In this document: in pieces, positions 27,313 to 37,990 of the stretch | How positions within the stretch are numbered: position 1 is the stretch's first letter | How the letters are laid out: each line of letters opens with the position of its first letter | Origin: Flavobacteriaceae bacterium | Lineage (GTDB): Bacteria > Bacteroidota > Bacteroidia > Flavobacteriales > Flavobacteriaceae | DNA length: 64,000 nt | NCBI GenBank assembly: GCA_021648265.1 | Contig: JAKITD010000004.1 | Location: 1-64,000, forward strand | Direction of reading: 5' to 3' | Notes under the pieces: model-generated | What the model saw: only the letters and a program-made list of their open reading frames with translations | Told to the model about the DNA's origin: nothing | The model's database searches: none | Position numbers and translations under genes: made by a program

Positions 27313-29088
27313 ATGACCGATGTAAAACGCCTCTTCGACTTTCCTTATTATCAATTAGAAAATTATGAATTAAAGGAATCGTTGGTTTCAAAAGTGGATG
27401 GAAAGTGGGAAGCTACTTCCACTAAAGAATATTTAGCCAAAGCAAATGCGATAAGTAGAGGGTTAATACGTCTTGGAGTTCAGCCCAACGATAAAGTAGC
27501 GATTATATCGTTGACCAACCGTACCGAATGGAATATTTGTGATATTGGTATTTTACAAACAGGTGCACAAGATGTACCTATTTATCCGACCATTTCTGAA
27601 GAAGATTATCTATACATTCTTAACCATAGCGAAAGTGTGTATTGTTTTGTTTCGTGTGAATTTGTATTGGAAAAAATAAATAAAATAAAAGAACAAGTAC
27701 CTACTCTAAAAGGAGTGTATTGTTTTGATGAACAAGAAGATTGTGATCATTGGACGGAAGTTTTAAAACTAGGTGCTGACGAAAGTAATCAAGATGAGGT
27801 AGAGAAACGGAAAGCAGCTATTGTTGAAACCGATTTGGCTACTATTATTTATACTTCAGGAACTACAGGTCGTCCAAAAGGTGTAATGCTTTCACATAAA
27901 AATATTGTGAGTAATGCTATAAGCAGTACGTACCGTTTACCCATGCAATTAGGAAATTCTAAAGCTTTGAGTTTTTTGCCTGTATGTCATGTTTTTGAAC
28001 GTATGCTCTTATATATGTACCAATATACGGGCGTTAGTATTTATTTTGCCGAATCTATTGAAACGATAAGTGCTAATTTGCAAGAAGTAAAACCGCAAAT
28101 AATGACAGTGGTTCCGCGTTTATTAGAAAAAATATACGATAAAATATATGCCAAAGGCACTGACTTAACAGGAATAAAAAAGAAATTATTTTTCTGGGCA
28201 ATCGATCTTGGGTTGCGTTACGAACCTTACGGTCAAAATGGTTGGTGGTATGAGAAGCAATTAGGTCTTGCTCGTAAGCTTATATTTAGCAAGTGGCAAG
28301 CAGCTTTGGGTGGTAATTTACAAGCTGTAGCTTCTGGAAGTGCTGCTTTACAACCACGTTTAGCAAGAGTTTTTAACGCTGCTGGCATCCCTGTAATGGA
28401 AGGTTATGGTTTAACTGAAACATCGCCAGTAGTTACGGTAAATGATATGCGTGATTTCCATTTTAGAATTGGAACCGTAGGGAAAGCAATTCATGATACC
28501 GAAATAAAAATTGCTGAAGACGGCGAGATATTAGTAAAAGGACCACAAGTAATGATTGGTTATTATAAAGAACCCGAACTTACCAGTGAAACTATAAAAG
28601 ACGATTATTTTCATACTGGAGATATTGGCGAAGTAGATAGTGATGGCTTCTTGAAAATTACCGATCGTAAAAAAGAAATGTTTAAAACCAGTGGTGGTAA
28701 ATATGTTGCTCCTCAGCTATTAGAAAATGTTATGAAGGAATCTTTCTTTATCGAACAGATTATGGTTGTTGGTGATGGCGAAAAAATGCCTGCTGCCTTT
28801 ATCCAACTTAACTTCGATTTTGTAAAGGAATGGGCACATAGAAAAGAGATTGATCTAGGAAATACACCTGAAGAAATGGTAACTAACGAGCGTTTGATAA
28901 AACGTATTCAGAAAGAAGTAGATATCCATAATGAGCAATTTGGAAATTGGGAAAAGATAAAACGTTTTGAATTAACTCCAGATACTTGGAGTATTGAAGC
29001 AGGACACCTTACTCCTACTATGAAATTAAAACGTAAAATTATAAAGCAAAAATATATTGTTCTTTATAATAAGATATACGGACATTAA
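27313..29088 (+). CDS. Long-chain fatty acid-CoA ligase (AMP-dependent synthetase)
   Basis: TIIYTSGTTGRPKGVMLSHKNIVSN, MEGYGLTETSPVVTVN, YFHTGDIGEVDSDGFLKITDRKKEMFKTSGGKYVAPQ. Start MTDVKRLFDFPYYQ at 27313. Confidence 0.94.
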   Translation: MTDVKRLFDFPYYQLENYELKESLVSKVDGKWEATSTKEYLAKANAISRGLIRLGVQPNDKVAIISLTNRTEWNICDIGILQTGAQDVPIYPTISEEDYLYILNHSESVYCFVSCEFVLEKINKIKEQVPTLKGVYCFDEQEDCDHWTEVLKLGADESNQDEVEKRKAAIVETDLATIIYTSGTTGRPKGVMLSHKNIVSNAISSTYRLPMQLGNSKALSFLPVCHVFERMLLYMYQYTGVSIYFAESIETISANLQEVKPQIMTVVPRLLEKIYDKIYAKGTDLTGIKKKLFFWAIDLGLRYEPYGQNGWWYEKQLGLARKLIFSKWQAALGGNLQAVASGSAALQPRLARVFNAAGIPVMEGYGLTETSPVVTVNDMRDFHFRIGTVGKAIHDTEIKIAEDGEILVKGPQVMIGYYKEPELTSETIKDDYFHTGDIGEVDSDGFLKITDRKKEMFKTSGGKYVAPQLLENVMKESFFIEQIMVVGDGEKMPAAFIQLNFDFVKEWAHRKEIDLGNTPEEMVTNERLIKRIQKEVDIHNEQFGNWEKIKRFELTPDTWSIEAGHLTPTMKLKRKIIKQKYIVLYNKIYGH

Positions 29089-29370
29089 TTTAAAAAGAAT
29101 CACTGTTGTCCAATAAAAGATTAAAGACCGCTTCGCTGAAAGACAAAAGATGAAAACCCCAATAACTATCGGGATGATTTTAACTAACTGACAATCATTT
29201 TAGTGATGATTTAATGTTTTTTTTTCTAATCTTAAAATCCTTTTTTAGGGGAAGCTTACAAACAATGTAGCACTTTAAACAGAGTTAAATTATTTTAGTT
29301 GGATAACAAAAAAGTTGCATTTGTGACTTGAATTCAATAAATAATCTTAGTTTGTTTTAAATTTAATCTG

Positions 29371-29532
29371 ATACCAAATTGAAAGCAAAGTGACCAATAT
29401 AAATAGCTTTACTTTCACTTATTCAGCTTCAAAAAATAGAACCATAACTACGGCTATGCTTATATTTTTATCATTGTCTAAGTAAAACTAAATTCTATTT
29501 ATTTCTCGGCAATTTTGCATCCAAATTGGTAT
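29371..29532. repeat. MITE-like element (~162 bp) with ~19-bp imperfect terminal inverted repeats
   Basis: Left ATACCAAATTGAAAGCAAA (29371-29389) vs right TTTGCATCCAAATTGGTAT (29514-29532), 16/19 complementary. Internal tagaaccataactacggctatgc palindrome; no ORF. Confidence 0.65.
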
Positions 29533-29548
29533 GACTAGATTATAAGCA

Positions 29549-29586
29549 TAAAAAAATCTCTGAACAATTAAGTTTAGAGATTTTTT
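29549..29586. terminator. Hairpin terminator
   Basis: AAAATCTCT gaacaattaagttT AGAGATTTT flanked by A-run/T-run. Confidence 0.7.
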
Positions 29587-29603
29587 CATTTAATTAATAC
29601 CTT

Positions 29604-32600
29604 TTATTTCTTGACAATCTTTTTGATAATACTAAAATCGTTTGATACTATTTTTACGAAGTATAAACCCGTTGCTTGATTTTCAATAGAGAAATTACTT
29701 TCTAAATTACTCCCATTAATTGAAATTTCGTTAATTACTCTTCCGTTAATATCGAATATAGTTACTGTCTTAATCAATATGTTAGAGTTATTCAACAAAG
29801 TAACATCACCATTTGTAGGATTAGGATATAAAACAATAGCGCTATTATAATCAACATCGGTTGTACTCAAGCTAAATTCTACCGTAATTATAAAAGTACA
29901 AATAGTTACATTACCAGCATCATCGGTAACCGTAATTGTGATGGTTGTATCGCCTTCACCAATTTCTGTTCCTACAATTGGCTCTTGAGTAATTAAAGGT
30001 GATGCAGTACAATTATCTGTTGCAGAAACTGTAATAGTAAAATCTGGAATGGTATATAAATCTCCTTCATTAATTGTTTCAACACTATCAGCTGGACAAG
30101 TTACTTCGGGGGCAACATCATCAACAACTGTAACTATTTGAGTACAAGTATTTGTATTTCCAGCAGAATCTGTTACTGTCCAAATAACATTTGTATCTCC
30201 TAATGGAAAACTAGCAGGAGCATCGTTTGTAAGTGATTGAACCGCACAATTATCTGTTACCGTCGGATCAATTAAACTAACACCTGTTGCTGTACAACTA
30301 TTTGTATCTGTGCTTATTTGTATATCTTGTTCGCAAGCAATTGTAGGTGCTAGTTGATCTGCTATAACTTCAGCTACCGTTCTGTCGCCAAGACAACCTA
30401 ACACTCCAAGATTAATATCACTATTAGCTACACCATAATCTGAAGTTTCGCAAATACCAGACCAATCTGAAGCAGAATTAGTGTCTCCATTTCTTCTAAA
30501 AGAGTTATTGCAATCTATTGTTAATGCAGCACCATCACCTGTCCAATCTAAATCTGCAGCTGTGATGTTAAAACCATTAATAATTACGTTTAAACCAGCA
30601 ATTTCAGCTGAAGTAAAGTTCCAAAAAACTGAATCTACCACGTTTCCGTTATCATCTATAATAATGATCCATCCTGTACCATCATTATCCCACCATATAT
30701 TATTTCCCCAATATCCTGCGCCACTATCATCATTATAGTCTACCACCGAGTTTGCACCCATATTTCCAAGGGGCTGTACAATACTATTAATTGCATTAAC
30801 ATCTGGGTAAGGTTCTTTACTTACGGCAACACTATAACCTGTATAATCAAAAGCTTCCCCTACATTCTGTATTTCAAGACGATCTGGAGTTTCTAAGGTA
30901 ATTTCTGAAATTACTAGTTGTGAAATTGGCCCTGGAGGAACTTCTTGTGCGTAAACATCTATAGAACCAGTAGGAGTAAATGTATATGATTCTCCTTCAA
31001 AAAGAAAATTACCACCTATTTGTGCATCATACCAACGAATTACATTTAGAGGATCGGCTAAAGTAGCAGTTACTGTTACTTCATCTCCAACACAAAAATC
31101 TGCAGCACCCGTTGTGGTAGGTCCAGGAGGTATTGCTAATACTTCAATAGTATCAGTTGCTGTTGAAGCTACAGAACAAGTTCCTGCTTGAACTTCATAA
31201 CTAATAATATGTATTCCAACTCCTGCAACAGCAGGATTAAAAGAATAAGTAGCACCATTACCATCATCAGTAACACCTGTTCCGCTATAAACACCTCCAG
31301 AAGGTGATCCTCCACCTAATCCTGTTAATTCGGGTTCATTTTCACACACATCTACAGGTGCGATAAAAGCCGCAAGACCAGAAGGAGTATCAAATGCTTC
31401 AGTTCCATCAGAAACACTATTGGATGAACCTTGATTTGCACTTACTCCAAGACCTCTTTTGGCAAAGGCATCCCAAATAATACATTCGTTTGCGCCTCCA
31501 TAAATAGCTTGATCTGCAGCTAATATTGCATCTCTTCCATCTACAAAACCTGGACTACAAGGTTGTAGTTTTAAAGCTTCGGTTACAAGTGCTAATGCTG
31601 CTATATTTCCTGCATCTAAGTTTGTGCTTCCAGAAAAATTATAAATATCACTATCAAAACCATGCTCATCGACTAATGCCCAAGTTAACTCCCAAAGCAT
31701 TGTTGCCCACACAGAGCCTACTCCGTGAGGTACTGTTGAAGTTTTAATATCATCATAAGTTTGTGGGTTCACTCCCAAATCTGTACTATAAGGAAATGGT
31801 CTAATACCATTGCCTCCTAATCCTTGGTTAAACAAATAGGTTCCTACTCCTCTTGCGTCAGTACCTGTATCACCAGACTCGTAAGTCATCATTACTCCAT
31901 ACCAATCACTCCAACCTTCTCCCATTTGCTCTGAATTTCCTAAACACCCTGTATTTCCAGGACCTCCTGTTAATCTATTTGATATGCCATGACCATATTC
32001 GTGAATAACTACCAAGTTATCAAAACATCCATCTTGAGCTCCGCATATAAACATATTCATACTTGGGCTTGATCCATCTGGTGGCGTTCCGAATGTAGCG
32101 TTACAAAATTGATCTATTTGAGAATTTGCTTCAACCGAGTCGTTACCCAAACCGCCATTACCATAGTTGTTTACTTGAAAGTTTCCTCCTGCTTCATCCA
32201 TACCATATATATATAACACATCGTGTATGATATTGTTCCAATAAAAAAGATTGGTGATTGAAGCGTCTTCATATTGATTGGCGTTGGTGTACATTTGATC
32301 AAAAGGGTATCCCGTAAAATCTAATGTTGCACCTCCATCTGGGCGATACCCGAAATTATCACCAGCATCAATTGCATCAACATTATTTCCTCTGGTATCA
32401 GTAAATTCTGCTCCTACTACACCATCGGTATCATGCCATCCAAAAGGGGAAGCTGTTGTGTTTGCAGGATTTACTGTTGCTGTTCTGCTTCCGTAATATG
32501 GGCTTTCAAGAGGCATTGCAAGTACTTCATAACAATCACTACAAACAGAAGCTTCTTCTAATATTTCATTATAATTAGGAATATCAAAAAGGTTTTTATT

Positions 32601-33278
32601 ATAGTCTAATACTTCGTGAATACTATGGTCGTGGTCGAAAGAACAGCTTACCATCCAATTATTTTTATTTAATATTTGACCAGAATTTGCATCTACCCGA
32701 ATGCTCCACCAATTCTGCTGGCTTTTTTCTTGAATTGAAATATCCCAAGCTAAAACCAATTGATTATCGTCACTAATATGATAAACTAATCTTGCAGGGA
32801 TTGGACTCAATGAAATTCCTCCGTCACTTAGGAGTGTTTTTCTATTTGTTCCTTTAGCATTCTCAATCACTGAAATATTTTCTGAAACCAAATAATTTAA
32901 TTGATTTGCTACAGAAGATACTGCTTGAGATGCAGAAATTGAAGGGCTAGAAATTCCAGCAGACTTTTCTACACTATTTTTCACAAACACTATACTTGAA
33001 GAAAGTGTTTTCCCATTTGATAAAACATGAATGCTTGACTCGGTACCATACACCTCTATACCATTAATGGTTTGTGTAAAGTAAGTATGGTGAATATTAC
33101 TCGTGCTACTTAGATGATCTGAAGTAACTCGATACTGAACATCACTTGTTTTTAATTGATTTTGTTCTAATTGTTGTTCAAGCTGATAGACAATATTAGA
33201 ATTAAAATTTTGAGCCTTTAGTTGAAATACAAAGGTACTGATTAGCCCAAAAGCCAAGCAAAAAGTTAGTTTTTTCAT
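29604..33278 (-). CDS. M36 (fungalysin) metallopeptidase with HYR-like domains and T9SS sorting tail
   Basis: VVIHEYGHGISNRLTGG zinc motif with EQMGEGWSDWYG; lamin-tail-like segment (LVISEITLETPDRLEIQNVGEAFDYTGYSV); C-terminal ATGLYFVKIVSNDFSIIKKIVKK. Start MKKLTFCLAF. Confidence 0.92.
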   Translation of the reverse strand: MKKLTFCLAFGLISTFVFQLKAQNFNSNIVYQLEQQLEQNQLKTSDVQYRVTSDHLSSTSNIHHTYFTQTINGIEVYGTESSIHVLSNGKTLSSSIVFVKNSVEKSAGISSPSISASQAVSSVANQLNYLVSENISVIENAKGTNRKTLLSDGGISLSPIPARLVYHISDDNQLVLAWDISIQEKSQQNWWSIRVDANSGQILNKNNWMVSCSFDHDHSIHEVLDYNKNLFDIPNYNEILEEASVCSDCYEVLAMPLESPYYGSRTATVNPANTTASPFGWHDTDGVVGAEFTDTRGNNVDAIDAGDNFGYRPDGGATLDFTGYPFDQMYTNANQYEDASITNLFYWNNIIHDVLYIYGMDEAGGNFQVNNYGNGGLGNDSVEANSQIDQFCNATFGTPPDGSSPSMNMFICGAQDGCFDNLVVIHEYGHGISNRLTGGPGNTGCLGNSEQMGEGWSDWYGVMMTYESGDTGTDARGVGTYLFNQGLGGNGIRPFPYSTDLGVNPQTYDDIKTSTVPHGVGSVWATMLWELTWALVDEHGFDSDIYNFSGSTNLDAGNIAALALVTEALKLQPCSPGFVDGRDAILAADQAIYGGANECIIWDAFAKRGLGVSANQGSSNSVSDGTEAFDTPSGLAAFIAPVDVCENEPELTGLGGGSPSGGVYSGTGVTDDGNGATYSFNPAVAGVGIHIISYEVQAGTCSVASTATDTIEVLAIPPGPTTTGAADFCVGDEVTVTATLADPLNVIRWYDAQIGGNFLFEGESYTFTPTGSIDVYAQEVPPGPISQLVISEITLETPDRLEIQNVGEAFDYTGYSVAVSKEPYPDVNAINSIVQPLGNMGANSVVDYNDDSGAGYWGNNIWWDNDGTGWIIIIDDNGNVVDSVFWNFTSAEIAGLNVIINGFNITAADLDWTGDGAALTIDCNNSFRRNGDTNSASDWSGICETSDYGVANSDINLGVLGCLGDRTVAEVIADQLAPTIACEQDIQISTDTNSCTATGVSLIDPTVTDNCAVQSLTNDAPASFPLGDTNVIWTVTDSAGNTNTCTQIVTVVDDVAPEVTCPADSVETINEGDLYTIPDFTITVSATDNCTASPLITQEPIVGTEIGEGDTTITITVTDDAGNVTICTFIITVEFSLSTTDVDYNSAIVLYPNPTNGDVTLLNNSNILIKTVTIFDINGRVINEISINGSNLESNFSIENQATGLYFVKIVSNDFSIIKKIVKK

Positions 33279-33402
33279 AGTAAAATTATTAATTGATTTA
33301 TAAATGCTATTTATGAAGAGGTTATGCAAAAATAGTTTATTTAATTATGCTAAATAACTGGGCTAAATATACAATTTTTATTAAATAGGTAAGAATTGTT
33401 AT

Positions 33403-34686
33403 TTAAAGGTTTTTTATAGAGTTATTCAACACATTACCCAATTCAATAGTTGAATTATTTAATGTTGCCTTTAAGTCATTAACTTTTTTAGTTTTATGTG
33501 TTGCTTTAAACACTATAGCTTGATAATACAAAGAACGTGGGTTGTTTGTTTTTCCTTCCACTTTTTCTTCTATTAATAAAAGTGCTTTTTCTTTATCCAT
33601 ATTTTTTAATAATGAATAGGCTAACAAAGCATAAGAATCTGGTGTGCTACAGTTTTTTATTTCTTCTTTTGCAAGTTGCAAGGCTTTTACAGGAGCTGTT
33701 TCTGAATAAATTTTAATCAAATTTTCACTATACATGCTTCCATATTTTTGAGCTGAAACGATTTCAATAAACCTGTTTTTAAGTTTGTTACTTTCAGATG
33801 TGTTTCCCTCAAATTCCTCAATTTCAGCTTTAAACAACAATAATTCTGGAAGCTTATTTGTGGTCAATAATGAATTTAATATTCGCTTTGCTTCCATCGA
33901 TTTTTTTTCATAAGAATATAAAATCCAAGCAAGTTGCTTTTTTGCATTTATATGATCTGGTTGCAGTTGAAGTGTTTTTAAAATTAGTTGATATGCTTCC
34001 TCTACCCTTCCAGAATTGGTATATAAATTTGCTAAATGTGTATATGTCCAAATTTGCAAAATCTTACTTTTTCGGGAATCTGCAATTTTCATTGCCTCCT
34101 CTAAATTACGAATGGATGCTTTCTTATTACCTTTATAGTCCATCCATTTTGATAAACGCAATAGGTAATTATAATCGTTTGTGTTTTTTAACAAACCCAA
34201 AAGTTGAAATGCTTTCGTGTAATTTCCTAATTCTATATTTACATCAAAAAGCAAAAATTGGGTGGCCCTTTTGTTAGATTTCCCATTAATACTTTCTTCT
34301 AAAATAAATTTAGCTTCCGTATATTGTCGTTGAATGATAAGGTTTTTAGCTAACTTTCGTACATACGTATCCTTATTTTGAGCTGAAATATTTATGGCTT
34401 TTCGGTATAGGTTTTTGGCTTCTATTAAATGCTGAATGTCACCCGAAGCATTATACATTGCAGTATATGATTTTGCTAAAGGGCCTAAATCTCCAATACC
34501 GCTTGAGTCTGGTCGTAAGCGTTTTGACCAAAATTCTTTTTCAGAATTAGCATTATTAAAAGCACTATTATTGGAGTCTAATATATATATGTCATACTCT
34601 TTTGGATTGGTAATTGAAATGACTTTTTCTTCCTTTTTACAAGATGAAAAAAGAGTTAAAATTAGTAGTATATAAAAATACTTCAT
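33403..34686 (-). CDS. TPR-repeat lipoprotein
   Basis: Lipobox ILTLFSSCKK; repeated TPR-like helices (GRVEEAYQLILKTLQLQPDHINAKKQLAWILY). Confidence 0.8.
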   Translation of the reverse strand: MKYFYILLILTLFSSCKKEEKVISITNPKEYDIYILDSNNSAFNNANSEKEFWSKRLRPDSSGIGDLGPLAKSYTAMYNASGDIQHLIEAKNLYRKAINISAQNKDTYVRKLAKNLIIQRQYTEAKFILEESINGKSNKRATQFLLFDVNIELGNYTKAFQLLGLLKNTNDYNYLLRLSKWMDYKGNKKASIRNLEEAMKIADSRKSKILQIWTYTHLANLYTNSGRVEEAYQLILKTLQLQPDHINAKKQLAWILYSYEKKSMEAKRILNSLLTTNKLPELLLFKAEIEEFEGNTSESNKLKNRFIEIVSAQKYGSMYSENLIKIYSETAPVKALQLAKEEIKNCSTPDSYALLAYSLLKNMDKEKALLLIEEKVEGKTNNPRSLYYQAIVFKATHKTKKVNDLKATLNNSTIELGNVLNNSIKNL

Positions 34687-34816
34687 TTATTAAAAAATTT
34701 AAGTTCGATAAAAATACTATTATTTACTTATCCTGATTAATTTTTATTAAAATTACACCTACTTTTATATGCATTAAAAAATTCAGTATATTTAACCATT
34801 AACAGTTAAATTATAT

Positions 34817-35278
34817 ATGATGAAAAATATTACACTCACACTCACAGCTTTATTATTTTCAGTTACTTTATTACAAGCTCAAGATAATGATAAAACAAAA
34901 AATGTACAAAAAGAAACTATTACCAAAACCACAACGGTTAAAGGAGTTACTGACAAAACAACCGTAACGAAAATAGTAAAAGAAAAAGAACAAATAATTA
35001 ATATAAGCGATACAGGTTCCGAAAACCAAGACATTAATTACGCAACAAAAAGAGACCAAACAATCAAACATACTTCATCAGAAATTAGAGTAAACAAAGA
35101 AAATCAAGCTGCAATTGAAGGTGAAAAGCTCAAACAAGAAGCAGAAATTAAAGCATCAAAAGAGGCGCAAAAAGCAAAATATGAAGCAGAAGGAATAGCA
35201 CTAAAGAAAAAAGAAGCTGCAGATGTAAAAAGAAAAAAAGATTCTATTCATAAAAAATATCAAAAAGAAAACAATTAA
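34817..35278 (+). CDS. Hypothetical secreted Lys/Glu-rich protein
   Basis: Signal peptide MMKNITLTLTALLFSVTLLQAQ followed by a charged helical region. Confidence 0.6.
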   Translation: MMKNITLTLTALLFSVTLLQAQDNDKTKNVQKETITKTTTVKGVTDKTTVTKIVKEKEQIINISDTGSENQDINYATKRDQTIKHTSSEIRVNKENQAAIEGEKLKQEAEIKASKEAQKAKYEAEGIALKKKEAADVKRKKDSIHKKYQKENN

Positions 35279-35279
35279 A

Positions 35280-35630
35280 CTATTCTCTGTGTAGAAATTG
35301 TTTTTTTACGAGTAGTTCTGTTTCTGACTCTACTACATCTAAATTAGGCACACAACAATCCACAGGGCAAACAGCAGCACATTGAGGTTCGTCATGAAAC
35401 CCTTTACATTCCGTACACTTATCAGGAACTATATAGTACACATCATCGTCTATAGGTTCCTGATTTTTTGATGCGCTTACTTTTTTTCCGTTAGGGAGAA
35501 TTACATCCCCTTTAAGTTCGGTACCTTCTTCAAAATTCCATTCTTCAGAGCATTCATAAATGGCATTATTAGGACATTCGGGTTCACAAGCACCACAATT
35601 TATACATTCGTCGGTGATAATAATTGCCAT
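35280..35630 (-). CDS. 4Fe-4S dicluster ferredoxin
   Basis: [26 protein letters not shown]...[26 protein letters not shown]. Confidence 0.94.
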   Translation of the reverse strand: MAIIITDECINCGACEPECPNNAIYECSEEWNFEEGTELKGDVILPNGKKVSASKNQEPIDDDVYYIVPDKCTECKGFHDEPQCAAVCPVDCCVPNLDVVESETELLVKKQFLHRE

Positions 35631-35694
35631 CGTATTTTCTTTTTTTAACTTTGCTGCAAATTTAATTAGATAGAAAGCTAACACCAAACAAAAT

Positions 35695-36759
35695 ATGCAA
35701 TTAGAAAAAAGAATTCAAGCCTTTGTAATGCTGGGAAAATTTATGAGTCAGTTTACTACTGAAACTTATTTAAAAAAAGAAAACATTCCTAACAACGATA
35801 ATTATTTTGATGAAATGGTTTCTCTCATTCAATTATCTAAATCGTATAATGGATGGTTTTCGGAAGATAATATACAGTTTGCATTTAGTAGTTGGGCAGA
35901 AGCCTTAACGGAAGAAAATTTAGGTAAATGGCTTTCAAATTATTCTATTGAAAATACAGCAAACAAAACAATAGCTTTGATTTTGGCTGGAAATATACCA
36001 TTGGTAGGCTTTCACGATTTTCTTTCGGTATTAATTACTGGAAATAAAGTGTTGGCAAAACTATCTTCCAATGACAAGTTATTGCTTCCGTTTTTGTCAA
36101 AGTATTTAATTTCGGTAGCACCAGAATTTGAAAATAAAATAAAATTTACAGAAGAAAAACTAGAAAATTTCGATGCCGTAATCGCCACAGGAAGTAACAA
36201 TACCGCTCGTTATTTTGACTATTACTTCGGAAAATATCCTAATATCATTCGGAAGAACAGAAATTCCGTAGCCATTTTAACAGGAAAAGAAACTCAAGAA
36301 CAACTCGAAAAACTTTCTGACGATATTTTTCGATATTTTGGCTTGGGATGCCGAAATGTTTCCAAACTATACCTTCCAAAAGATTATAATTTTGATAATT
36401 TTTTCAATGGAATGTTCAAATGGAAAAAAGTAATAAACGATAACAAATACATTAATAATTACGACTATAATAAGGCAGTGTATTTAATGAGTCAATTAAA
36501 TCTTTTAGACAACGAGTTTTTATTGTTAAAAGAAGACCCGAATTTCTCATCACCTGTTTCGGTAATATTCCACGAAACCTATGAAAACATTGATGATTTA
36601 AAAGAAATAATTAAGTCTGAAACGAACAATATTCAATGTGTAGTTTCAATTATTGGAATAAAAAACGAAATTGCATTTGGAGAAACCCAAAACCCACAAC
36701 TCTGGGATTATGCCGATGATGTTGATACACTTGATTTTTTGTTAAAACTAACTGAATAA
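35695..36759 (+). CDS. LuxC-like acyl-CoA reductase
   Basis: [34 protein letters not shown]...[36 protein letters not shown]...[14 protein letters not shown]. Confidence 0.88.
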   Translation: MQLEKRIQAFVMLGKFMSQFTTETYLKKENIPNNDNYFDEMVSLIQLSKSYNGWFSEDNIQFAFSSWAEALTEENLGKWLSNYSIENTANKTIALILAGNIPLVGFHDFLSVLITGNKVLAKLSSNDKLLLPFLSKYLISVAPEFENKIKFTEEKLENFDAVIATGSNNTARYFDYYFGKYPNIIRKNRNSVAILTGKETQEQLEKLSDDIFRYFGLGCRNVSKLYLPKDYNFDNFFNGMFKWKKVINDNKYINNYDYNKAVYLMSQLNLLDNEFLLLKEDPNFSSPVSVIFHETYENIDDLKEIIKSETNNIQCVVSIIGIKNEIAFGETQNPQLWDYADDVDTLDFLLKLTE

Positions 36760-36825
36760 TTTATTGATAATTTAACTTTTAAAAACGATAGATTTTACAT
36801 CTTTGTATCGCGACATAAATGAATT

Positions 36826-37893
36826 ATGAAAAAACACAATTTTAGTGCAGGACCTTGTATTTTACCACAATCGGTACTACAAAAAGCTTCAGAAGCAATA
36901 CTTAATTTTAATAATTTAGATCTTTCATTAGTAGAGATTTCTCACCGATCGAAAGACTTTGTTGACGTAATGGAAAATGCGAGAAGTTTGAGTTTAGAAT
37001 TACTCGGGCTTCAAAATAAAGGATATAAAGCTTTGTTTTTGCAAGGTGGAGCTAGTTTAGAATTTTTAATGGTTGCCTATAATTTATTAGAAAAAAAGGC
37101 AGCGTATTTAAATACAGGAACTTGGGCAAACAAAGCAATTAAAGAAGCTAAACTATTTGGAGAATTAATTGAAGTAGCGTCATCTAAAGACTATAACTTC
37201 AACTATATACCAAAAAATTATTCTATCCCTTCAGATGTAGATTATTTTCACTGTACAAGTAATAATACTATTTTCGGAACACAAATAAATCACTTCCTAA
37301 AAACAGATGTAGTGAAGGTTTGTGATATGAGTAGTGACATTTTTTCGAGACAAATGGACTTCTCTCAATTCGATTTAATTTATGCTGGAGCTCAAAAAAA
37401 TATGGGTCCTGCAGGAACTACTTTAGTAATTGTAAAAGAAGAAATTTTAGGAAAAGTTTCTAGAACTATCCCTTCCATGTTAGATTATCGAGTACATATT
37501 GGCAAAGACAGTATGTTTAACACTCCTGCTGTTTTTCCAGTTTACGTTTCAATGTTGACACTGGAATGGCTAAAGGGTTTGGGAGGAATTTCAGCAATTG
37601 AAAAAATTAACAATCAAAAAGCAACTTTATTATATTCAGAAATTGACAGAAACCCATTATTTAAAGGTTTTGTAACAGATAAAGAAGATCGTTCAAAAAT
37701 GAATGCTACTTTTAATTTAACCAACGATTCATTCAGTGAAACATTTAATAATCTTTGGAAAGAAGCAGGAATTAATGGTTTAAAAGGTCATAGAAGCGTT
37801 GGAGGTTATCGAGCTTCTATGTATAACGCCTTACCTTTAGAAAGTGTTCAAGTATTGGTGGATGTAATGAAGGAATTAGAACGTAAAGCATAA
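36826..37893 (+). CDS. serC: Phosphoserine aminotransferase
   Basis: MKKHNFSAGPCILPQSVLQKASEAI, HRSKDF, CDMSSDIFSR, GLKGHRSVGGYRASMYNA. Confidence 0.95.
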   Translation: MKKHNFSAGPCILPQSVLQKASEAILNFNNLDLSLVEISHRSKDFVDVMENARSLSLELLGLQNKGYKALFLQGGASLEFLMVAYNLLEKKAAYLNTGTWANKAIKEAKLFGELIEVASSKDYNFNYIPKNYSIPSDVDYFHCTSNNTIFGTQINHFLKTDVVKVCDMSSDIFSRQMDFSQFDLIYAGAQKNMGPAGTTLVIVKEEILGKVSRTIPSMLDYRVHIGKDSMFNTPAVFPVYVSMLTLEWLKGLGGISAIEKINNQKATLLYSEIDRNPLFKGFVTDKEDRSKMNATFNLTNDSFSETFNNLWKEAGINGLKGHRSVGGYRASMYNALPLESVQVLVDVMKELERKA

Positions 37894-37903
37894 AATAAAA
37901 ACC

Positions 37904-37948
37904 TTAGCGAACTTTGTGTAAAACCTTTGTGAGCTTTGTGGTTAAAAA
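37904..37948. repeat. Intergenic GAACTTTGTG-type repeat
   Basis: ccttagcgaactttgtgtaaaacctttgtgagctttgtggttaaa contains imperfect tandem (C)TTTGTG units and resembles a widespread Flavobacteriaceae intergenic repeat. Confidence 0.5.
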
Positions 37949-37970
37949 TATAAAGTTTAATTAAAAGATA

Positions 37971-37984
37971 CCCGCTTTCGCGGG
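37971..37984 (+). repeat. CCCGC-TTTC-GCGGG hairpin 6 nt upstream of the serA-like start codon
   Basis: Read directly; 5-bp perfect GC stem with tetraloop. Confidence 0.75.
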
Positions 37985-37990
37985 CATATT

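Noticed and set aside
27080-27316. 78-aa ORF MFADFLVCEVIDEAPIPLSPTQ...
   Set aside because: Lies over repeat-like intergenic DNA and overlaps the acyl-CoA ligase start; no domain.
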